From: Thiobacillus sp. 63-78
Lineage (GTDB): Bacteria > Pseudomonadota > Gammaproteobacteria > Burkholderiales > Thiobacillaceae
Direction of reading: 5' to 3'
Length of the DNA stretch: 57,776 bases
NCBI GenBank assembly: GCA_001899765.1
Contig: MKWM01000050.1
Span: 1 to 57,776, forward strand
The first letter of the stretch is position 1. Every line of letters begins with the position of its first letter. The notes under the pieces are model-generated. The model was not told the origin of the DNA. It ran no database searches and was given only the letters and a program-made list of their open reading frames with translations. Positions 51,684 to 57,776 of the stretch are shown here, piece by piece. The position numbers and the translations under genes are program-made.

Positions 51684-53395
51684 CACAACTCCTCCGCCAG
51701 GATCATTTCCGACAGGCCCTTGCCGCCTTCGACCATGGGGAAGACGTTTTCGGTCGGGTCGGTCTGGAAGTCCATGAACACCATTCTTTCCTTCAATGCG
51801 GGGGAGAACGCCTCCTTCAGCGCGGCTTCGACGTCCTCGGGCTTGTCGATGCGCATGCCGATGTGGCCATAGGACTCCGCCAGCTTGACGAAATCGGGCA
51901 GCGACTCCATGTAGGATTCAGCGTAACGGCTGCCATAGAAGAACTCCTGCCACTGCCGCACCATGCCCATGTAGCCATTGTTGAGCGTGACGACCTTGAC
52001 CGGAATGCGGTACTGCTTGCAGGTCGAGAGCTCCTGAATGTTCATCTGGATGCTCGATTCGCCGGTGATGCAGGCGACCTGCGCGTCGGGGAAGGCGAGC
52101 TGCACCCCCATGGCGTACGGCAGGCCGACGCCCATGGTGCCAAGACCGCCGGAATTGATCCAGCGGCGCGGCTGGTCGAATTTGTAGTATTGCGCCGCCC
52201 ACATCTGGTGCTGGCCCACGTCGGAGGTCACGAAGGCATCACCCCCGGTGACTTCCCACAACTTCTCGACCACGTACTGCGGCTTGATGAGCGGGCTGTT
52301 GCGGTTGTACTTGAGGCAGTTCTTCGAGCGCCACAACTCGATCTGCGTCCACCAGGTATTCAGCGCCGGCGCATCCGGCTTTTCCTTGGCCTGTTTCAGC
52401 AGCGCCAGCATGTCGGTCAGTACATTCTTGACGTCGCCGACGATCGGGACGTCGACCTTGACGCGTTTCGATATCGACGAGGGATCGACGTCGATATGGA
52501 TGATGCGGCGCTGCTCACGCGCGAAATGCGCGGGGTTGCCGATCACGCGGTCGTCGAAACGCGCGCCGACGGCCAGCAGCACGTCGCAGTGCTGCATCGC
52601 CATGTTGGCCTCGTAGGTGCCGTGCATCCCCAGCATGCCGAGATTCTGCCGGTCGGTCGCAGGATAGCCGCCCAGTCCCATCAGGGTATTCGTGACAGGA
52701 AAACCCAGCAGGTGCGTCAATTCGGCCAGTTGTTCCGCGGCATCGCCCAGCACCACGCCGCCGCCGGTATAGATCATCGGACGCCGGGCTTCCAGCAGCA
52801 TCTGCACGGCACGCTTCATCTGGCCGCCATGCCCCTTCACCACCGGATTGTACGAACGCATCTCGAGCGTATCGGGGTAGACAAAATCCGTGATGTGCGA
52901 GGTCACATCCTTGGGCACATCGACCACGACGGGGCCGGGGCGGCCGGTGGAGGCAATGATGAAAGCCTTCTTCATCGTCACCGCCAGGTCCTTGACGTCC
53001 TTGACGAGAAAATTGTGCTTGACGCAGGGGCGCGTGATGCCGACGGTGTCGACTTCCTGGAACGCGTCGAGGCCGATCGCCGGGGTCGGCACCTGGCCGG
53101 TGACCACGACGATGGGAATCGAATCCATGTAGGCGGTGGCGATGCCGGTCACGGCGTTGGTGACGCCCGGGCCGGAGGTGACCAGCGCCACGCCGACGCG
53201 CCCGGTGGCGCGCGCATAGGCGTCGGCGGCGTGCACCGCGGCCTGCTCGTGGCGCACCAGCACATGCTTGAATTTGTTCTGCTTGAAGATTTCGTCGTAG
53301 ATGTTGAGCACGGCCCCGCCGGGATAGCCGAACACGAACTCGACCCCTTCTTCGGCCAGACAACGTACGACGATCTCGGCGCCCGTGGCTTCCAT
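51683..53395 (-). CDS. ilvB: Acetolactate synthase, large (catalytic) subunit
   Basis: TPP- and FAD-dependent synthase making acetolactate or acetohydroxybutyrate, the first shared step to valine, leucine and isoleucine. The 570-residue protein has the catalytic Glu in VRHEQAAVHAADAYARATG, and the C-terminal TPP region ITGESSIQMNIQELSTCKQY ending in LNNGYMGMVRQWQEFFY. The GDG of the TPP motif reads GES. ATG 53395 gives the usual MEATGAEIVVRCLAEEGVEFVF; a TTG 27 codons upstream is open but not family-like. No attenuator was recognised in the 221-base gap upstream. Confidence 0.95.
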
Positions 53396-53616
53396 AAACT
53401 GGCAAAAAATCAATTCGTTGGTGGACCTGTGAGGGTAATCGTTTTGCCCGGTAACGGTCAAGAAATCATGCCGCAATGATCATCCGGCAGATTTTCGCGT
53501 CTTTTTCCACGCCGGGCCCGGCAGGCATTCCTGCCCTGACCTGATGAAACCCCCACCGGCAAGGAGGCGCGGAGCGGTGAACCGCTCAATCAGGCCCCAC
53601 GGGAGACCTGGGGAAA

Positions 53617-53952
53617 TTACTCGTGTGCGGCTTCGCGCAGCACCCGCATGATTTCGTTCAACGACCCTTCTGCATTCTCGAACAGACAGACCATGTTGCC
53701 GACGCTGCATGCCGTCGTTGTGCCCCCCCGGACGACCCAGCCCTGCGACGGGGACCAGCCGCGCATTTGTGAAAACAGGGACAGCAAATCGGTATTGCCC
53801 GACACCATGCGGCGATACCACTGGGCAAATTTGGCCATACGCTCGATCAATTCAAGAGGCAGCATGCCTTCGGCTTCCATGACCACGCCGTCATCCCGAA
53901 AGCGGCATACGGCCGTCACCCCGTCGAGTACCAGGATTTTTCTCAGCGACAT
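53617..53952 (-). CDS. DUF2173-like protein (copy 1)
   Basis: A 111-residue protein similar to its two neighbours: KILVLDGVTAVCRF at the start, PSQGWVVRGG in the middle and CSVGNMVCLFEN later. The family resembles DUF2173, a roadblock/LC7-like small fold of unknown role seen in sulfur-oxidising bacteria (recollection). It starts nine bases after copy 2 ends. Confidence 0.7.
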   Translation of the reverse strand: MSLRKILVLDGVTAVCRFRDDGVVMEAEGMLPLELIERMAKFAQWYRRMVSGNTDLLSLFSQMRGWSPSQGWVVRGGTTTACSVGNMVCLFENAEGSLNEIMRVLREAAHE

Positions 53953-53961
53953 ACGCGCACC

Positions 53962-54297
53962 TCAGGCCTGCAGGGCATTGAACGTGGCTTCGTAGTCGGC
54001 GTCATGATTCCTGACCACCACGCCGCAGTTGCCGTTCACGACCACCGACCATTCCAGTCCCACCATCGAGAAGCCCTTGACCGGCTGGAATCCGCCCTGT
54101 CCGGTGAGCGCTTCCCAACCCCGCGCTTCCATTCCGGCAATCGCCAGATTGGCCACGCAGGACCGTGCCAGCAAATCCAGCACCTGAGGGGTCAGCTCGG
54201 TTCCTTCGCGCAGCACATGCGATTCCAGATCCCCCTTGTCGGCATAGGTGAATGCCGCGAGCGCGCCAGGCAAATCCATCATTTTCCGCAGATCCAT
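53962..54297 (-). CDS. DUF2173-like protein (copy 2)
   Basis: A 111-residue paralogue (MDLRKMMDLPGALAAFTYADKG, PVKGFSMVGLEWSVVVNGNCGVVVRN). It is the most diverged of the three in the middle part. Start at ATG 54297 with a GGGGGAG ribosome site; the frame is open 39 codons upstream across copy 3. Gap of 31 bases to copy 3. Confidence 0.7.
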   Translation of the reverse strand: MDLRKMMDLPGALAAFTYADKGDLESHVLREGTELTPQVLDLLARSCVANLAIAGMEARGWEALTGQGGFQPVKGFSMVGLEWSVVVNGNCGVVVRNHDADYEATFNALQA

Positions 54298-54328
54298 CTT
54301 ATCTCCCCCGTAGTGTCGACATCGGTTT

Positions 54329-54733
54329 TCAGTACAGTGCTTCTTTGGTATTGCCCCCCAGCCTGGCATACAGATTGACCAGCAGGTCGCTCTCCACATC
54401 GCCGACTTTGGCACGCATGATGGTCATGACATCGTTGAGCAGTTCGTCATGGTTTTCGATGAAGGAAAAATAGTTGCCGACTGCGCATATCGTCAGCTTC
54501 TCGCCGCGCACGATCCAGCCTTGCGTCGGGCGGCATCCGCATCCATCGGCAAAGGATTCGAGGATTTCTGACTGCATGTTGACCGCCAGGGTATTGGCGC
54601 GGCACAGGATGGACGCCATGCGGGCAAACTCGTCGGTCAGTGCGCCTTGATAGGAGAACCGGTCGCCACGATAGGCATATTCTCCAGCTGCGATCACGCC
54701 AGGGATTGCCATGAGCTGCTTCAGGATGTGCAT
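54329..54733 (-). CDS. DUF2173-like protein (copy 3)
   Basis: A 134-residue paralogue, first in the run: LKQLMAIPGVIAAGEYAYRGDRFSYQG, CGCRPTQGWIVRGEKLTICAVGN. This is the form closest to the family consensus I remember. A GAGGGGG ribosome site precedes the ATG. It carries about 20 extra C-terminal residues. Divergent from the RDD gene across 78 bases. Confidence 0.72.
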   Translation of the reverse strand: MHILKQLMAIPGVIAAGEYAYRGDRFSYQGALTDEFARMASILCRANTLAVNMQSEILESFADGCGCRPTQGWIVRGEKLTICAVGNYFSFIENHDELLNDVMTIMRAKVGDVESDLLVNLYARLGGNTKEALY

Positions 54734-54811
54734 CGAGCCCCCTCTTGGTTTTGATTGGCTTGCGGCGCGTTATGGCAAAGTACCGCACCTAAGTCGCAAT
54801 ATAGAGCCTCC

Positions 54812-55249
54812 ATGCAAAACAATGCAATAGCCACTTTCCCTGCCTCTTTTCTGGTGCGTGTCGCCGCGATGATCTACGAGCTGCTGCTGGTCACTGCAGT
54901 CCTGTTTGTCGCCTCGCTCCCTTTCCTCTATCTGGTCGGCAATGCCGAAACCGGCTGGCGGCATCATGTCTTCCAGTTGTATCTGGTCGGCGTGCTGTTC
55001 GCCTATTTCAGCGCATTCTGGCGACGCAGCGGCCAGACTCTGGCCATGAAAACCTGGCGTATCCGTCTGATCGACCTGAACGGCGGCCGCCCCAGCCTCA
55101 GGCAATCCGCGTTGCGCTTCGTCCTCGCGCTGGCAGGCCTCGCCCTGGCAGGCGTCGGCTTCTGGTGGGCGCTGTTCGACCGCGACCACCAGTTCCTGCA
55201 TGACCGGATCGCGGGCACCCGCCTGGTTCGCGTGCCGCGCAAGGGCTGA
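54812..55249 (+). CDS. RDD-family membrane protein
   Basis: A 145-residue inner-membrane protein with three hydrophobic segments and the RDD pattern: FLVRVAAMIYELLLV at the start, QTLAMKTWRIRLIDLNGGRPSLRQSALRF in the middle, and FDRDHQFLHDRIAGTRLV at the end. The role of the family is not settled. Start at ATG 54812; the following gene begins four bases after its stop. Confidence 0.85.
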   Translation: MQNNAIATFPASFLVRVAAMIYELLLVTAVLFVASLPFLYLVGNAETGWRHHVFQLYLVGVLFAYFSAFWRRSGQTLAMKTWRIRLIDLNGGRPSLRQSALRFVLALAGLALAGVGFWWALFDRDHQFLHDRIAGTRLVRVPRKG

Positions 55250-55252
55250 GGC

Positions 55253-55684
55253 ATGAGCTGGCGCGACTATTTGCAAACCCGTCTCCAGGCCATCGGGCCG
55301 GACAGTGTGTACGCGCTCGATGCCACGGCCCATCAACTGGCCTGCGCCGCCCTGCCTGGCATCCCGGTGCATGCGCCCGACAGTCCGCACGACCGCCCCT
55401 GTGCGCTGGCGCTGGGGATCGACGCACTGACCCCTCTCGATACGCGGCAGGCCCAACACCTGATCAGTCGGGTACGCCTCTATGTCGCCTCGCGTCTCCT
55501 GATTGCCGCGCCGCCCGGCTGCCCGCTGGACGACGCGGCCTTCCGCGCGCTCGGCTTTACCCGGGAAATGACGGCGCCGACAGAAGACATGCATTTCTAC
55601 TATTACGATCTGGATACCTACAAGATGGTGCCGGACTGGCTCAACGCCCGCTTCTGGGCGCATCCCGAACGCTGGGAACCCTGA
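55253..55684 (+). CDS. Small protein of unknown function
   Basis: A 143-residue soluble protein, MSWRDYLQTRLQAIGPDSVYALD, with a central LISRVRLYVASRLLIAAPPGC and a C-terminal MHFYYYDLDTYKMVPDWLNARFWAHPERW. It resembles the DUF6231-type proteins I recall, but I cannot name it surely. The ATG is four bases after the RDD gene, so they share a transcript. Confidence 0.7.
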   Translation: MSWRDYLQTRLQAIGPDSVYALDATAHQLACAALPGIPVHAPDSPHDRPCALALGIDALTPLDTRQAQHLISRVRLYVASRLLIAAPPGCPLDDAAFRALGFTREMTAPTEDMHFYYYDLDTYKMVPDWLNARFWAHPERWEP

Positions 55685-55815
55685 AAAAACCATCTCCCTT
55701 CGCAGACGGACCCCGGAACGGAATGGCGGGCATGCGCCCCGAGTCCTTTCCATGCGCAAGCGCCTCCGCATACGTTACACTGGCTCATACACCGCCCCAG
55801 CCCTGGATATCCACC

Positions 55816-56235
55816 ATGAATTTCATCCCCCACAACACGATAGAAGAGCAGCTTGCCGCCGTCCATGCCGGCACGCTCGACCCCGAGACCTTCGTGCTGC
55901 ATCTGATCGACCAGCAGCTATTCATGCCGGTACGCGACGAGAAGAATGCCATCCAGGGCTTCCAGCGTTCGACCCAGGCGGAGCCGCTGATTATCGAGGA
56001 CGAGGACGGCGAGCGCGTGCTGGTGCTGTTCACCAGTCCCGAACGCGCCAAACCCTTTGTCGAGCATTTTCCCGATTTCTCGGGCGGCCTGCTGACCGAG
56101 TTTTCCTGGCTGCTGCGCCGCATTGGCGGCGGGGTGCCGATTGCACTGAACCCAGGCTGGGACGTCGGCATGGATTTCGATGCCGACATGACCGCCCAGC
56201 TGGTTGCGCAACTTCCACCCGAGCATTCGGCCTGA
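55816..56235 (+). CDS. SseB-N-domain protein
   Basis: A 139-residue protein with the SseB N-terminal pattern: NTIEEQLAAVHAGTLDPETFVLHLIDQQLFMPV, RVLVLFTSPERAKPFVEHFPDF and IALNPGWDVGMDF. SseB was named for serine sensitivity; the biochemical role is unknown. The ATG at 55816 gives the conserved start; the frame is open 31 codons upstream. Confidence 0.82.
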   Translation: MNFIPHNTIEEQLAAVHAGTLDPETFVLHLIDQQLFMPVRDEKNAIQGFQRSTQAEPLIIEDEDGERVLVLFTSPERAKPFVEHFPDFSGGLLTEFSWLLRRIGGGVPIALNPGWDVGMDFDADMTAQLVAQLPPEHSA

Positions 56236-56261
56236 CCCATACGCCGTCACGATCTTCCCGC

Positions 56262-57644
56262 ATGCTGTCCGCCCACGCACTGGCCGCTTTTCGTTCCCTC
56301 CTTGGAACCGATCGTGTCTTTGACGACATGGCTGCTCGCATGCTCTATGCCAGCGATGAAACACCCCGCCAGGTCGTGCCCGACGCCGTGCTGTTCCCGA
56401 CTTCGCACGACGAAGTGGCGGCACTCGTGCGCATTGCCTGCGAACACCGCATTGCGTTGACTCCGCGCGGTGCCGGCTCCGGCAATGTCGGGGGCGCACT
56501 GCCCGCACCGGATAGCGTGGTGATCAGTTTCGAATGCATGCGACGCGTGCTCGAATTCGACCCGGCCAACCGCCTCATCGTGGTTGAACCCGGCGTAGTC
56601 ACTGAAGAAATCGATCGCACGGCGCGCGGCGCCGGCCTGTTCTACCCGCCCGACCCCGGCAGCGCCGCCTATTGCCGCATCGGCGGCAACCTCGCGATGA
56701 ATGCCGCCGGGCCACGCGCCGTCAAGTATGGCGTCACCCGCGATTACGTGCTGGGGCTGCGCGCCGTCACCGGAGATGGTCGCGAAATCCGTACCGGCTG
56801 CCGCACCACCAAGGGCGTCACCGGCTACGACCTGACCCGCCTGCTGGTCGGCTCCGGCGGCACCCTCGCCCTCATCACGGCGGCCACCCTCAAACTGCTG
56901 CCCGCACCGGAAGCCGTCGCCACGTTGCGCGTGTGCTTTGTCAGCAACCGGGCCGCGCTCGATGCGGTCGGTCGCGTCATGCGCCAGGCCGTCGTGCCCA
57001 GTGCGCTCGAATTCATGGATCGGCACGCCATCGACGCCATCCGCCCGACCGGTGCGGCGAGCGATCTTCCGGCCGGAACACAGGCCCTCCTGATGGTCGA
57101 GGCCGACGGTGCCGCGCAGGACCTGCCGCGCCAGATTGCCGCCCTGGAACAGGCGCTCGACGGCGCGGGCCTGCTCGAAATACGCAGCGGCTTCGAACGC
57201 CAGGACATCGCGCGACTGTGGATGGCACGCAAGTCCTTGTCGCATGCGGTCAAACGGATTGCGCCGCTCAAGATCAACGAAGATGTCGTGGTGCCGGTGT
57301 CCAGGCTTGCCGATTTCGTCGACTTTCTCGATCACACCGCCCAGACACACCAGTTGCCGATCGTCTCGTTCGGCCATGCCGGCAATGGAAACCTGCATAT
57401 CAACCTGATGGTGCATCCCGCTGACGTCGACGAAATGACGCGCGCACACCAGGCACTCGACGCCATCATGTCGCGCGTGCTGGCACTGGGCGGCACCCTG
57501 TCCGGGGAGCACGGCATCGGCACCGAAAAACGCCGTTTCGTGTCGCAGGAAATCGATCCTCCCACGCTCGATCTGATGCGCGCGATCAAACGCCAATTCG
57601 ATCCGCACGGCCTGCTCAACCCCGGCAAGCTTTTCCCCGATTGA
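56262..57644 (+). CDS. glcD: GlcD-like FAD-linked D-2-hydroxyacid dehydrogenase
   Basis: A 460-residue FAD oxidoreductase of the glycolate oxidase GlcD/D-lactate dehydrogenase type. The FAD-binding 4 domain has ALTPRGAGSGNVGGALPAPDSV, GGNLAMNAAGPRAVKYGVTRDYV and RTTKGVTGYDLTRLLVGSGG. The C-terminal oxidase part has SFGHAGNGNLHINLM and LSGEHGIGTEKR, ending LLNPGKLF. The substrate cannot be fixed between glycolate and D-lactate. No GlcE or GlcF gene is visible before the window ends. Confidence 0.88.
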   Translation: MLSAHALAAFRSLLGTDRVFDDMAARMLYASDETPRQVVPDAVLFPTSHDEVAALVRIACEHRIALTPRGAGSGNVGGALPAPDSVVISFECMRRVLEFDPANRLIVVEPGVVTEEIDRTARGAGLFYPPDPGSAAYCRIGGNLAMNAAGPRAVKYGVTRDYVLGLRAVTGDGREIRTGCRTTKGVTGYDLTRLLVGSGGTLALITAATLKLLPAPEAVATLRVCFVSNRAALDAVGRVMRQAVVPSALEFMDRHAIDAIRPTGAASDLPAGTQALLMVEADGAAQDLPRQIAALEQALDGAGLLEIRSGFERQDIARLWMARKSLSHAVKRIAPLKINEDVVVPVSRLADFVDFLDHTAQTHQLPIVSFGHAGNGNLHINLMVHPADVDEMTRAHQALDAIMSRVLALGGTLSGEHGIGTEKRRFVSQEIDPPTLDLMRAIKRQFDPHGLLNPGKLFPD

Positions 57645-57776
57645 GTGTCGATGACGATGCGCAATTCGGATGCGCGCCAAGGGCAGTATTTTCCAATTCA
57701 CACATGAGCCTGAGCGAGCGGGGCAATCGGAGTTGACTCAGGCGGCGCGTTGTCGAGATTTGTTGATGAGTTGAAA
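57645..57776. other. Intergenic tail at window edge
   Basis: I see no gene or clear terminator in these 132 bases. The sequence is cut by the window edge. Confidence 0.4.

Overview
The window is a high-GC, gene-dense chromosomal segment, most plausibly from a betaproteobacterium of the Thiobacillus/Nitrosomonadales type. The evidence is the ilvB-ilvH-ilvC-psd-pssA-leuA gene order, a two-subunit pyruvate dehydrogenase E1 with a lipoyl-bearing E2-E3 protein, a quinone-type pyrD, a large NrdA, three DUF2173 paralogues, and a PEP-CTERM protein with a TIGR03790 protein (both linked to exosortase-bearing genomes). The assignment rests on gene content and order alone. No rRNA or tRNA gene was recognised.

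Layout. 0.2-9.2 kb holds housekeeping genes: a class III nucleotide cyclase behind aroC, transaldolase, a CBS-domain protein, an acetolactate-synthase-like TPP enzyme, folE, an RluA-type pseudouridine synthase and a PEP-CTERM protein. 9.2-16.3 kb holds an M17 aminopeptidase gene broken at a heptanucleotide repeat, divergent from a pyruvate dehydrogenase operon (pdhA, pdhB, a four-helix-bundle S23-type gene, an E2-E3 fusion) that ends in a clear terminator. 16.5-22.8 kb holds a DUF1326/DUF2182 pair, a D,D-carboxypeptidase, pyrD, a TIGR03790 protein and alanine dehydrogenase. 23.0-37.7 kb is a complete type I-E CRISPR-Cas locus: a WYL regulator, cas3-cas8e-cse2-cas7-cas5-cas6e, a DUF433/DUF5615 toxin-antitoxin pair, cas1-cas2, a leader with two consensus IHF sites, and an array of 73 repeats with 72 spacers. 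A hicAB module lies just past the trailer end and reads from the nrdB side. 38.2-42.9 kb holds nrdB and nrdA with an NrdR box and a DnaA box upstream. 43.4-46.8 kb holds purU, an unrecognised protein, a WrbA-like flavoprotein and a DUF2069 protein. 46.8-53.4 kb holds branched-chain amino acid and phosphatidylethanolamine synthesis genes. The end holds three DUF2173 genes, an RDD protein, two small proteins and a GlcD-like FAD oxidase.

The most unusual signal crosses gene boundaries. A family of short repeats built on the heptamer TCAGGGG occurs at six places. It flanks the S23-type gene inside the pdh operon as a perfect 19-bp inverted repeat, encodes the linker joining E2 to E3, sits exactly where the M17 aminopeptidase changes frame, and occurs as a facing pair with no gene inside between psd and ilvC. 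In the TCAGGGG direction the heptamer has no stop codon in any frame and always encodes the cyclic peptide SGVRGQG, so it can be inserted into or between genes without ending translation. The second notable feature is a toxin-antitoxin pair embedded with overlapping start and stop codons between cas6e and cas1.
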